From Saprospiraceae bacterium (GTDB lineage: Bacteria; Bacteroidota; Bacteroidia; Chitinophagales; Saprospiraceae), in NCBI GenBank assembly GCA_020630775.1, contig JAHDIN010000019.1, positions 1-58,960 of the forward strand: a DNA stretch of 58,960 nt, in the 5' to 3' direction. Each line of letters opens with the position of its first letter. The first letter of the stretch is position 1. Shown one piece after another: positions 34,935 to 44,372 of the stretch. Made by a program: the position numbers and the translations under genes. The notes below the pieces were generated by a model. That model made no database searches. It saw only the letters and a program-made list of their open reading frames with translations, and had not been told where the DNA came from.

Positions 34935-37687
34935 AATCGTCTCCCAAAAGGACTTAATCCGTCCAAGGCATTCTGTCCATAGTTGTACTTCAAGAAGCTT
35001 AAATTACTTGAGTTAACCCCTATGAAAAAGGAATAGTAATTAGAATTTGGTGACCACGAAAATCTCATATTCCAACAATGTAATTTTCTTACGAAGCTTA
35101 TATCTGTATAGGTCAATCCCCTAGTCCCAGCAAAATCGTATCCGAGATTCCCTATGTTGATGGACCAATTTTCTGTGAGTGGCAAAGTGCCTGTTACAGT
35201 TAAACTGTTAGTTGCTAATTCTGACTTTTGGACATCATCTACACTACTAAATGCATATACCAATTGCCAATTTATTTTTATGCTCTTGATTACATCAGCA
35301 AATCTAGTGAGTCGTTTTTGTTGAACAGTTGGCCTTCTTTGCCCAGGTGCTCCTGGAGGCCCCTCTTCATCTTCTGTTCTTTGCCTATTCGAATTTTCAC
35401 CTGGATCAAAATCATCTGGAATATCATTGCCTTGAAACCAGCCAATAATTTTATCCATACTCAATCTGTTAGCAATATTTATATTGCCTCTTTCGAGCCG
35501 GAACAATTGCTTTCTATCACTCCAAACGGTTTGATTTATGGCGCGATTATTCTTTTCTAAATAAGGATCCAAGGTCCAGCTTGTTGTAATCTGAGTCATT
35601 CCTTTGAAAAACCTAGAAGTAGTATTAAATGAGAATGTGCTCCATTTTAATGAATCCTTCGCAAAATTGTAAGATCCATTTCCGCTTATATTATCAAAGA
35701 GTTTAAACTTCTTGGTTGTGGAATCCTTTTTTGACCAATGCTTCAATTCGAGAATACTATTAACACCGAAAGTAATTTGTGAGGTCAAATCATTGAGGCG
35801 TGGATTACCAAAAGGCCCATTATCAAATCTAGAATAAGTTATAGGCGTCCGTTCTGGATCTGCAATAAAGTTTAGTGTATCAATAAAAAGAGATCTGGTA
35901 TCAGGTGCAAAGCTGTATCCTATCCTAGGCTTTATAGTTTGGCGGATACCTCTCAACCACCCTTTCTTAAATTGAGCCGTCGCAAAAAGTTGGGTATTAA
36001 TATCTACCCCAGCCCTGAATGTTCGGTAACTTTCCAAACCGGTCAAAGTCCTATCAATAATAGTATCCTTTATAACCCTTGTTAAAATCGTATCATTAAA
36101 TTCAGATATGATCGTGGTGTCAACGCGATCAAATATGGTATCGATGCGTCTTTCTATCGAATTGAGTACGGTTATCTCCTCATAATTAGCATTAGGTACG
36201 ATATTAAAGTACTTCAATACTCTTGCAGAAAAGCCCACATCGGTTTTTTGCGACAAACCAGTTTTCATGTTTTCAAGCGTCTCCCTAGAAAATAAAGTGG
36301 TATCCGTTGTGGTTATCAGACTTTTAAACTTTGCATCATAATCAAAAGAGATTTTCTCATACCACTTCTCTGCATTAGATCCTTTATTCTTTCTTTTGAA
36401 AGGATAGATAGTATTCATGTTTAATGCAATATCCGGCAATGTGATATTCATGACACCTGTATTGGTATTCTGGCCATGGTCCAAACCAAGTGAAAAATTG
36501 AATGGTGTACCTGGCATTGAATGCCTGTAATAGAAATTAGATCGATACGTACGTGTCAATACGTTACCTGCATCATTAAAATTTCGATTTTGGTTATCAT
36601 TTCCAACTATATTTATAGATCCCCCAATTTTTACAAAGGGGTGAGCTTTAGGATCTTGGTCATGCTTAATTTGAATTGTAAAGCCTTTATTTGAAAGGGT
36701 GCCTACCTCAGTTATTTGTTCTCCATCAATGATATTGGTTATTTCACCATCAATTCTTTGATCATTATAGCTTAAGTTTATTGAACCACTGTACTTGTAT
36801 CGTTTACGATATTGGGTTCTTGAATACAATGCATGGGAACCTCTTGTATAAATATCTCCAGTGATTGTCGTATGTACATAATCATTAATTGGAAAATACC
36901 AGCCAAAGCCTCTAATACCAAACCCTTGAGTCCGGGAATTAAATTCATAATCTTGAGGGAAAATGAAACCTGAACTCTTGCCTTGAACCAGTGGGAAAAA
37001 TCCAAACGGCAACCAAATAGGTGTTGACACACCACCTAACTCTAAATTGGAAGGCCCGACCACTGCGACTTTATCCTTTACAACTTTCATCCTTCTTGCT
37101 CGAAATCCAAAATGTGGGTGATCGTGATTACAAGTTGTGATTGTAGCACCTTGATTATAAACAACATCATCGTTGGAAAATTTATCACTACCACCGCTTA
37201 CATACTTGGTTTTTTTACCATGAATGTAAAACTCACCTTCTGATCCCACCACTTCATACATCAATCCTTTTTCAGTTTCAAAATTGTATTTTAAACTATC
37301 ATATTGATATTCTTTTCCTCCATCCGAAAAAATGGGTTTTATAGCATTCGGCCTTTGAGCTTCTGAATGGGCTGAAGCGATATTCTTTTCAATATTGAGA
37401 ATGATGTAGTCTGCTTTTATTTCTCTGTTTTCATATTTGACATAAGCAGAGCCAAAAAGATGTACCGTGCTATTTTTATTATCAAAACGTTGCGAATCTA
37501 CCGCTCCATAAATCAGGTCTTGTTTTAATCCAGTATCTGCAAATTTTATTTCATCTGATGTTTTGGTAGGCTCTAACTCAGGCGTTAAAGTGGTGTTAAT
37601 GGCCAAAGAATCGTCCTTTTCGATTTGGGAAATCAAATGATTATAGGAAAAAACCATCAAAAATACTATGCTAAAAAAGGCTCTCAC
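34931..37687 (-). CDS. lptD: LPS-assembly outer-membrane protein LptD
   Basis: 918 residues with a signal peptide (about 1-20). Residues about 50-190 are the OstA/LptA-like beta-jellyroll ('FDNKNSTVHLFGSAYVKYENREIKADYIILN'), and the rest is a large C-terminal barrel rich in aromatic strands, ending 'GLSPFGRRF'. This is the Bacteroidota form of LptD, which with LptE places LPS in the outer leaflet. The order of the two domains and the length match the family. It is divergent from the amidase gene at 37761. Confidence 0.92.
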   Translation of the reverse strand: MRAFFSIVFLMVFSYNHLISQIEKDDSLAINTTLTPELEPTKTSDEIKFADTGLKQDLIYGAVDSQRFDNKNSTVHLFGSAYVKYENREIKADYIILNIEKNIASAHSEAQRPNAIKPIFSDGGKEYQYDSLKYNFETEKGLMYEVVGSEGEFYIHGKKTKYVSGGSDKFSNDDVVYNQGATITTCNHDHPHFGFRARRMKVVKDKVAVVGPSNLELGGVSTPIWLPFGFFPLVQGKSSGFIFPQDYEFNSRTQGFGIRGFGWYFPINDYVHTTITGDIYTRGSHALYSRTQYRKRYKYSGSINLSYNDQRIDGEITNIIDGEQITEVGTLSNKGFTIQIKHDQDPKAHPFVKIGGSINIVGNDNQNRNFNDAGNVLTRTYRSNFYYRHSMPGTPFNFSLGLDHGQNTNTGVMNITLPDIALNMNTIYPFKRKNKGSNAEKWYEKISFDYDAKFKSLITTTDTTLFSRETLENMKTGLSQKTDVGFSARVLKYFNIVPNANYEEITVLNSIERRIDTIFDRVDTTIISEFNDTILTRVIKDTIIDRTLTGLESYRTFRAGVDINTQLFATAQFKKGWLRGIRQTIKPRIGYSFAPDTRSLFIDTLNFIADPERTPITYSRFDNGPFGNPRLNDLTSQITFGVNSILELKHWSKKDSTTKKFKLFDNISGNGSYNFAKDSLKWSTFSFNTTSRFFKGMTQITTSWTLDPYLEKNNRAINQTVWSDRKQLFRLERGNINIANRLSMDKIIGWFQGNDIPDDFDPGENSNRQRTEDEEGPPGAPGQRRPTVQQKRLTRFADVIKSIKINWQLVYAFSSVDDVQKSELATNSLTVTGTLPLTENWSINIGNLGYDFAGTRGLTYTDISFVRKLHCWNMRFSWSPNSNYYSFFIGVNSSNLSFLKYNYGQNALDGLSPFGRRF

Positions 37688-37760
37688 CGCCTATATATCA
37701 AATTCATATTATAAAATTATTTAATATATTTACAACTCAAAACGAATTAAGTACACACTA

Positions 37761-38561
37761 ATGGTCTCAAAACTACAGCACTTTTCTAGAAAGGTATTGT
37801 CTATGCCTTTGTTTACTACACTTTTGATCCTTATTACAACGAATTTACACGCCCAATATTTAGCGGACAATGGTACAACAAATAAAAGACCTATTGTAGT
37901 CATTGATCCAGGTCATGGCGGAAAGGATAAAGGATGTCATTCAGATCACTATATGGAAAAAGACGTTTGCTTGGAGGTAAGTAAAGCATTAGCATTAGCT
38001 ATTCAAAAAGCGGACCCCAATATCCAAGTCGTATTAACCAGAACAGTTGATCAATTCGTAAGTCTAGGAGATAGAGCAGAATTGGCTAATGTTTGGAATG
38101 CCGACCTTTTCTTATCAATACATGCAAATGCCATTGATTTAGAAAGTATTAGAGGATCTGAAACTTTTGTTTTTGGGGATTCTGAAACACATCATCAAAA
38201 AATGGTGGCTCAACGAGAAAATGCTTCATTAATTTTTAATCAAGATGCCTCTAACTCATCAATAGAGTCCTTTATACTGAATGCGAGTAACAAATCTGAT
38301 GCACTGAAAAAAAGTATCAAACTAGCTGAATTAATTGAAGGTACTTTAGAGGAAAGGGCTGGTCACAAAAGTAGAGGTGTCAAACAATCCAACTTTATGG
38401 TACTGAAAGAGCTTAATGTGCCTGCAGTATTGGTTGAAACAGGATACCTAACAAATGCAAGAGACAGAAAATGTCTTACAGACGGCACTTGTCAAGAAGA
38501 AATAGCAAGCAAAATTGCCACCGCAGTGAAGGCATTCCTAAAAAATCAAAGCAGACTTTAG
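37761..38561 (+). CDS. N-acetylmuramoyl-L-alanine amidase
   Basis: 266 residues with a signal peptide or anchor (about 1-32) and an Amidase_3 domain. Zinc ligands are seen in 'VVIDPGHGGKDKG' (His), Glu66-region 'MEKDVCLEV' and 'LSIHANA' (His), and the catalytic Glu in 'LVETGYLTN'. The enzyme splits the stem peptide from murein in the periplasm, for example during daughter-cell separation. It is followed after 57 bases by the MCE gene, an order common in Bacteroidota. Confidence 0.93.
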   Translation: MVSKLQHFSRKVLSMPLFTTLLILITTNLHAQYLADNGTTNKRPIVVIDPGHGGKDKGCHSDHYMEKDVCLEVSKALALAIQKADPNIQVVLTRTVDQFVSLGDRAELANVWNADLFLSIHANAIDLESIRGSETFVFGDSETHHQKMVAQRENASLIFNQDASNSSIESFILNASNKSDALKKSIKLAELIEGTLEERAGHKSRGVKQSNFMVLKELNVPAVLVETGYLTNARDRKCLTDGTCQEEIASKIATAVKAFLKNQSRL

Positions 38562-38618
38562 AATTATTTAATTCTATCTACTTACATATAATTGGCAATT
38601 CGAGTAGCTTTGTAGTCC

Positions 38619-39677
38619 ATGAGCAAAGAAATTAAAATTGCCTTATTAGGTATCGTCTCTTTAGCCCTTTCTATTTGGGGATATCAATTTTTATCTGGAA
38701 AAAACTTCTTAAGTGGAGATCAAGTCTATTATGGTCTTTACGATAATGTTCAAGAAGTGAATACGGCAACCAAAGTCCAAATTAACGGTCTTGTTGTAGG
38801 GTCAGTTATAACTATTCAACCAGAACCTCAAAACGTAAGAAAAATTAGATTGGGCTTTACAGTTAATAAAGACATCAAATTGCCAGATTACACTGTAGCA
38901 GAATTAAGATCCGCAGGCGCTTTAGGTGGTAAAGTGATAGAATTAGTTTTCGATAAAATGTGTGATGGAAGCAATTGTGCAGAAAATAAAACTTTACTCG
39001 CATCTGAAACGGTTGGCCTAATTGGATCATTAATCAATCCTGCCGAATTGGATCCTGCATTATCTAATGTGAACAGCATCATAGACAGTACGCTTGGTCG
39101 GTTAGGGTCAGAAGATTCAAACACAGCCATTGATGTTTCTATTCGAAAGCTTTCTGAAACTATGGCCAATTTTTCTTCTTTAACTGAAAGGATGAATGGC
39201 CTAATGGTAAGATCATCAAAAAATATAGAATTAACGATGGGCAATCTTGCTGTACTTACTGAATCACTTGTCCAAAGCCAAGATAAATTAGGTCGAATCC
39301 TAGAAAATGTGTCTGTAGCTACTGAAGATTTCAAAAAAATTCAATTATCAAATACAGTCGATAAAACAAACGCTACGATAGATCAAGCGAATACTAGTTT
39401 AGCTGGTGTCGAAACGACAATGCAGGAGGCTAATGCCACTCTAAAAGAATTAACTCAAATAATGGCTGAACTGAAGGAAGGAAAAGGCACAATGGGAAAA
39501 CTTCTCAATGACGAATCCTTGTATAATAACTTATCAGAAACTACAAGAGAGATGGACCTTCTATTGCAGGATATCAGATTGAATCCTAGAAGATACTTCA
39601 AAGTATTTGGAAAGAAAGTGCCTAAATATGAATTGCCGGAAGATGATCCAGCCTTGAATATTAAGCTAAAGAATTAA
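38619..39677 (+). CDS. MCE/MlaD-family lipid transport protein
   Basis: 352 residues. A single N-terminal membrane helix (about 5-24) is followed by an MCE domain (about 38-115, 'YYGLYDNVQEVNTATKVQINGLVVGSV') and a long helical tail (about 150-335). MCE proteins form hexameric rings that bind phospholipids on their way between the membranes. Partner genes for the permease (MlaE) and ATPase (MlaF) are not in this window. Its 3' end overlaps rpsT by 17 bases on the other strand. Confidence 0.88.
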   Translation: MSKEIKIALLGIVSLALSIWGYQFLSGKNFLSGDQVYYGLYDNVQEVNTATKVQINGLVVGSVITIQPEPQNVRKIRLGFTVNKDIKLPDYTVAELRSAGALGGKVIELVFDKMCDGSNCAENKTLLASETVGLIGSLINPAELDPALSNVNSIIDSTLGRLGSEDSNTAIDVSIRKLSETMANFSSLTERMNGLMVRSSKNIELTMGNLAVLTESLVQSQDKLGRILENVSVATEDFKKIQLSNTVDKTNATIDQANTSLAGVETTMQEANATLKELTQIMAELKEGKGTMGKLLNDESLYNNLSETTREMDLLLQDIRLNPRRYFKVFGKKVPKYELPEDDPALNIKLKN

Positions 39678-39915
39678 CGAACTTCGTTAATTTACTCTTT
39701 AAGTTGGCTGCTTTATTTTTATGCCAATTGTTAGATTTAGCCAATTTATCTATCATGCTCACAACTTTAGGCAAAAATGTAGATGCTTCCTTTGCATCTG
39801 TCAATGAGCGCAATTTAGCTATAGCTGTACGTGTAGACTTCTTATAATATCTGTTACGTACTCTTTTCTTAGCGTCTTGTCTGATTCTCTTTTTCGATGA
39901 TGCGTGTTGTGCCAT
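39661..39915 (-). CDS. rpsT: 30S ribosomal protein S20
   Basis: 84 residues, the usual length for S20, all helical and strongly basic. The start 'MAQHASSKKRIRQDAKKRVRNR' and the 'KNKAANLKSKLTKFV' end are typical. S20 is an early-binding protein of the small subunit body. A candidate -7 box lies 29 bases upstream (39944-39951, minus strand). Tail-to-tail overlap of 17 bases with the MCE gene. Confidence 0.96.
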   Translation of the reverse strand: MAQHASSKKRIRQDAKKRVRNRYYKKSTRTAIAKLRSLTDAKEASTFLPKVVSMIDKLAKSNNWHKNKAANLKSKLTKFVNSLA

Positions 39916-39943
39916 TTATTAAACTCTATTTTAATTTGGGCTG

Positions 39944-39951
39944 CAAATTTA
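39944..39951 (-). promoter_or_regulatory. Possible -7 box of rpsT
   Basis: TAAATTTG on the minus strand fits TAnnTTTG and lies 28 nt before the rpsT ATG. A weak TTTC at about -33 distance. Tentative. Confidence 0.35.
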
Positions 39952-40183
39952 GTGTTTTTTAGTTCTCTTCGTTCGAAAATTTAATAATTTCATTAAACGA
40001 TCTGATTCTAGCCATGTTCTTATTTTTTCAAATCCCTTTACCAAGTCTTTCAATTAGCTTTAACATATTTATATCTAATTGAAATACAGTTGATTAGAAA
40101 TTAAGAATTAGTATAATATTTGGCTTGAAATTGGATATACCTATTTGAACGAAGCTTAAAAGATTAGAAAAAGTTATTGAGAC

Positions 40184-42955
40184 ATGAAAGACTATTCCTA
40201 CGTATTTAATGCCCATCCGAGTTTTATTGATGAAATGTATAAGAAATATATCTCTGATGCCAATTCTGTAGAAGAAGGCTGGAGAGTATTTTTTGAAGGG
40301 TTCGAATTTGGTAATCACAACGAAGATACTCAAGGACAAACAGCATCAAATGGCCTATCAAATGGACAGGCATCCGCTGCGGTAACATCAGAACTAAAGA
40401 ACACAAGCAAGGAATTTGGTGTGCTTTCAATTATTTCAGGATTTCGTAGGAGAGGTCATTTGTTATCAACGACCAACCCTATCCGCCAACGTCGTGATAG
40501 GAAAGCTCACTTGGATTTAGCAGACCACAATCTGACTGATGCCGATCTCAATAAAGAATTTTCTGCTGGAGTTGAATTGGGCATGCCTAAATCTACGCTT
40601 CAAGAAATTATTGACAGATGCAGAGAGATTTACGCTGGTAACATTGGGTTCGAATATGCGCATATCGAAAATCGTGAGAAGCGAACTTGGTTAAGACAGA
40701 AGATTGAGCAGCGTCAATTGGATGGCAGCTATGGATTGGGCAGTGACAAGAAGAAACGAATATTAGAAAAACTTAATGGTGCAGTTATTTTCGAGAAGTT
40801 TCTACACACTAAATATGTAGGTCAGAAAAGATTTTCATTGGAAGGTGGAGAATCCACAATTGCAGCATTAGATGCTATTATAAATAAAGGTGGTGAAGAT
40901 AAAGTAGAAGAAGTCGTTATTGGTATGGCGCATAGGGGTCGACTCAATGTTTTAGCCAACATCATGCAAAAGACTTACGAAAATATATTTAACGAGTTTG
41001 AAGGAGGCGCTATTCCAGATCAAAGCTTTGGTGATGGAGACGTCAAATATCATATGGGTTATTCGTCACAAGTAGAAACCAGCTCCAAAAAGAATATTCA
41101 TTTAAAATTAGCACCTAACCCTTCTCACTTAGAGGCAGTCAACCCAGTCGTTGAAGGATTTTCAAGGGCTAAAGCGGATATTCTTTATGATAGTGATTAC
41201 GATAAGATTTTACCAATTTTAATTCATGGTGATGCCGCCATTGCTGGGCAAGGGGTTGTGTACGAGACTGTCCAAATGAGTCAACTCGAAGGCTATTATA
41301 CTGGAGGGACTATTCATTATGTCATCAACAATCAGATTGGATTTACAACTGACTTTGATGATGCTCGATCGTCAACTTACTGTACTGCAGCAGCTTCATT
41401 AGTACAAGCACCTGTATTCCATGTCAATGGCGACGATCCTGAAGCTGTGGTCTTTGCATGTGAGTTAGCAACAGAGTACAGACAGAAGTTTAACAATGAC
41501 GTGTTTATAGATATGGTTTGCTATCGTAAACACGGTCACAACGAAGGCGATGATCCTAAGTTTACACAACCAGAGATGTATGACTTTATCAAATCGCATA
41601 AAAATCCTAGAGAAATATATGTCGAGAAGTTATTATCAAGTGGGGATATAGAAAAACAAATTGCTGAAGACTTAGAAAAAGATTTCTGGTCGTTGCTACA
41701 GGAAAGATTAGATTACGTTAAAGAAAAAGATTTACCGTATAGCTATCAAGAACCAGAAAAAGCATGGCGTACTTTAAAACGCACTAATGACCCTAAAGAC
41801 ATTACAACTCCAAAGACAGGTATTGCTAAAACAAAAATTGAAAAAATACTTAATCACATATCTAAAGTTCCTGATGGTGTAAATGCACTATCAAAAGTCA
41901 ACAGGCTTTTAAAGAATACTAAAAAACTACTTGACGATAATACGTTAGATTGGGCTTTGGCAGAACTTATGGCTTATGGCTCAATTTTAATTGAGGAGAA
42001 GGATGTAAGAATGAGTGGTCAAGATGTGAAGCGGGGTACTTTTTCGCATAGACATGCCATTTTTAATGATGTTAAAAACTTTACAGAATACAACAGGCTT
42101 GATGGAATTGCAGATAAGCAAGGAAAATTTAGAATCTTCAACAGCCTACTTTCTGAATTTGCAGTTTTAGGTTTTGAATATGGTTATTCATTAGCTAATC
42201 CTAACACGCTTGTTATTTGGGAAGCACAATTTGGAGACTTCTATAATGGTGCTCAATCTATGGTGGACCAATTTATTAGTGCTGCAGATAGCAAATGGCA
42301 ACGTAGTAGCGGACTGGTTATGTTATTGCCTCATGGATATGAAGGGCAAGGTCCAGAACATTCAAGTGCTCGATTAGAAAGATTCCTTCAAATGACAGCC
42401 GAATGGAATCTAACTATTGTCAACATGACAACACCTGCCAACTTATTCCATGCATTAAGAAGACAGTTAGCCATGAATACAAGGAAGCCGTTGATTGTAA
42501 TGTCTCCTAAATCTATGTTGAGACATCCAAAAGCTATTTCATCAAAAGATGAATTTGTAACCGGCACACATTTTCATGAAGTTATTGATGACGCTTCTGC
42601 AGATGCTAAAAAAGTTGATCGTCTCTTATTCTGTACTGGTAAACTCTATTACGATTTATTAAAAGCGAAAGAAGAGAACAAGAAAGACAATGTAGCTATA
42701 GTTCGTATCGAACAGCTCTACCCTTTCCCTGAAGATCAAGTTAATACAATTCTAAAAAAATATGGTAAAGCTGAAAAGTTTTGGGTACAAGAAGAATCTG
42801 CTAACATGGGGGCTTGGGATTATCTGATGCGCTATTGGAGACATACCGACATAGAACGTATCTCAAGAAAAGCCACTGCTAGCCCAGCTACAGGATTTAA
42901 GAAAATGCATGATCAACAACAAGCTGCCTTGATTAAGAAAGCTGTTGGGGTGTAG
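40184..42955 (+). CDS. sucA: 2-oxoglutarate dehydrogenase E1 component
   Basis: 923 residues, full length for E1o. Signs are the N-terminal helix ('YVFNAHPSFIDEMYKKY'), the E1o core 'VVIGMAHRGRLNVLANI', the thiamine diphosphate-binding 'HGDAAIAGQGVVYETVQMSQL', the 'YRKHGHNEGDDP' loop and the C-terminal 'RIEQLYPFPEDQV'. It decarboxylates 2-oxoglutarate in the TCA cycle and hands the succinyl group to E2 (SucB). The usual sucB neighbour is not next to it; a lipoprotein gene and repeats follow instead. Confidence 0.96.
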   Translation: MKDYSYVFNAHPSFIDEMYKKYISDANSVEEGWRVFFEGFEFGNHNEDTQGQTASNGLSNGQASAAVTSELKNTSKEFGVLSIISGFRRRGHLLSTTNPIRQRRDRKAHLDLADHNLTDADLNKEFSAGVELGMPKSTLQEIIDRCREIYAGNIGFEYAHIENREKRTWLRQKIEQRQLDGSYGLGSDKKKRILEKLNGAVIFEKFLHTKYVGQKRFSLEGGESTIAALDAIINKGGEDKVEEVVIGMAHRGRLNVLANIMQKTYENIFNEFEGGAIPDQSFGDGDVKYHMGYSSQVETSSKKNIHLKLAPNPSHLEAVNPVVEGFSRAKADILYDSDYDKILPILIHGDAAIAGQGVVYETVQMSQLEGYYTGGTIHYVINNQIGFTTDFDDARSSTYCTAAASLVQAPVFHVNGDDPEAVVFACELATEYRQKFNNDVFIDMVCYRKHGHNEGDDPKFTQPEMYDFIKSHKNPREIYVEKLLSSGDIEKQIAEDLEKDFWSLLQERLDYVKEKDLPYSYQEPEKAWRTLKRTNDPKDITTPKTGIAKTKIEKILNHISKVPDGVNALSKVNRLLKNTKKLLDDNTLDWALAELMAYGSILIEEKDVRMSGQDVKRGTFSHRHAIFNDVKNFTEYNRLDGIADKQGKFRIFNSLLSEFAVLGFEYGYSLANPNTLVIWEAQFGDFYNGAQSMVDQFISAADSKWQRSSGLVMLLPHGYEGQGPEHSSARLERFLQMTAEWNLTIVNMTTPANLFHALRRQLAMNTRKPLIVMSPKSMLRHPKAISSKDEFVTGTHFHEVIDDASADAKKVDRLLFCTGKLYYDLLKAKEENKKDNVAIVRIEQLYPFPEDQVNTILKKYGKAEKFWVQEESANMGAWDYLMRYWRHTDIERISRKATASPATGFKKMHDQQQAALIKKAVGV

Positions 42956-42994
42956 TGGCTCGGTGGCTCGGTGGCTCGGTGGCTCGGTGGCTCC
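42956..42994. repeat. Octamer tandem repeat TGGCTCGG x4.9, right after sucA stop
   Basis: Four exact copies of TGGCTCGG (42956-42987) plus a seven-base partial copy, beginning on the first base after the TAG of sucA. Written from GGT the unit is GGTGGCTC. The GC-rich unit stands out in an AT-rich intergenic region. Confidence 0.9.
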
Positions 42995-43183
42995 AAAAAG
43001 TAGAACTAGTTATTAAAAGTTCCAAACGAAGGTCCAAAGATTTAAAATGGACATGAGCCAGTCGCGTTTTACTATTTTCCAATTTCAAGTTTCCAATAAC
43101 TAGCCTGCAGGTTTAAGATTCTTTTAAGACTATTAAACCAACAGAGACAATATTCTATCAAGTCTTTATATAAAAAATGAATC

Positions 43184-43600
43184 ATGAAAAAATTATGCTT
43201 CCTATTGAGCTTGCTACTTTTTATTGCTTGCTCTAAATCAAATGAATGCACTGAGATTAATGACGGCGAAGAATTCGTACTTGAGCCAGGTGATCGCATC
43301 TGCTTACCTGAAGGTGAAGAACTCGTCATCAATTCAATGGAAAATCAACTTTGTCCATGTGAGGCTATTTGTGTTAGCCCTGGTCAAATTCTAATTTCTT
43401 ATGAAATAACATTAGAGAATGGTCAATCATTTGAGTCTCAAACGGCTTACATCCCTGATCAATCTTTTCAACTAGCGGATATTGGCGTGTCTTTAGATTA
43501 TACCTTTGAACCTCTAGGCATTGAATTTACAGAAGATTGCATTTTGGCTAATCCTAATCCAGATATAAAAAGTATTGACCTAAGATTGACTACTAATTAA
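43184..43600 (+). CDS. Lipoprotein of unknown function
   Basis: 138 residues. The N-terminus has a short hydrophobic stretch ending in a lipobox ('LLFIACSK', Cys16), so it is likely lipidated on the periplasmic or surface side. The mature part is acidic and cysteine-bearing ('CTEINDGEEFVLEPGDRICLPEGEELVI'), probably beta-sandwich, with about six further Cys. I do not recognise a family. Convergent and directly adjacent to the next gene (stop to stop, no gap). Confidence 0.8.
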   Translation: MKKLCFLLSLLLFIACSKSNECTEINDGEEFVLEPGDRICLPEGEELVINSMENQLCPCEAICVSPGQILISYEITLENGQSFESQTAYIPDQSFQLADIGVSLDYTFEPLGIEFTEDCILANPNPDIKSIDLRLTTN

Positions 43601-44302
43601 TTATTGTCTTCCATTATAAAAAATAAGACTGACGCCATAATTGAAAAAAGATTCATTTATGGTGTCGGTACTTTCAACATTTAATTCTGAAGCTAAGGGA
43701 TCTAAACTGATACTAGTAATTGGAAATTGAACGAATGGCTGTAACGATAGCGATACATTTTCGTTTTGACCAAAGTTTAGAGAAAGATTGATTCTTGCGA
43801 TCCATTGACCATCAGAGATTATTGTATTCTTAAAATCCGAATTAGCAATCCGGTCTCTGACACTTACATTATTGTAACCAAATCCACTACCCAACCCCCA
43901 ATTGCCAAAATAACTTTGGTAGCCAATCATATACTGATTGAAAGAATAAAACAATTCAGTCTGAAATAAGGATCCATCTTGATTCTCTCCAACAGCCTGC
44001 CTTTTGCGACTCATATTTTCCCATGTAAATTCGAAGGCATTTGAATTTCCCAAAAGAAATCTGCTGCCTAAGTGAATACCATGCATAGAATTCAAATTAC
44101 TGAATGGTATTTCTAGGTCAATTTCGTTACCCTTTGTCATATTGAAAGCATCCAATAAAGCATTGTTCTCACTTGCCGAAAGTATGTTAAAACTGTAACC
44201 AATTTTTATATTGAATTGCCCGTACATTGGAAAAAACAGCATACCAAGCAAAACACAGGTTATGCTAATTCTAATTGATGCTATTTGATTAACTCGTTCC
44301 AA
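43601..44302 (-). CDS. Outer-membrane beta-barrel-like protein
   Basis: 233 residues with a signal-like hydrophobic segment (about 10-29, ending 'MYGQF'). The rest has alternating strand patterns and aromatic ends ('YSFNQYMIGYQSYFGNWGLGSGFGYNN'), typical of small 8- to 10-strand barrels, and ends 'VSLIFYNGRQ'. No family named. It meets the lipoprotein gene tail to tail without spacing and is divergent from the TMTC-like gene (70 bases). Confidence 0.72.
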   Translation of the reverse strand: MERVNQIASIRISITCVLLGMLFFPMYGQFNIKIGYSFNILSASENNALLDAFNMTKGNEIDLEIPFSNLNSMHGIHLGSRFLLGNSNAFEFTWENMSRKRQAVGENQDGSLFQTELFYSFNQYMIGYQSYFGNWGLGSGFGYNNVSVRDRIANSDFKNTIISDGQWIARINLSLNFGQNENVSLSLQPFVQFPITSISLDPLASELNVESTDTINESFFNYGVSLIFYNGRQ

Positions 44303-44372
44303 ATCAAAGGTCTATTCCCAACATATTATGATCAAAATTAATTTATTTTGTCTTTAATCCTACTCGACAGTT

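Noticed and set aside
43005..43103. 9-bp inverted repeat ACTAGTTATT/AATAACTAG
   Set aside because: Arms are about 80 bases apart in AT-rich sequence; chance is likely.
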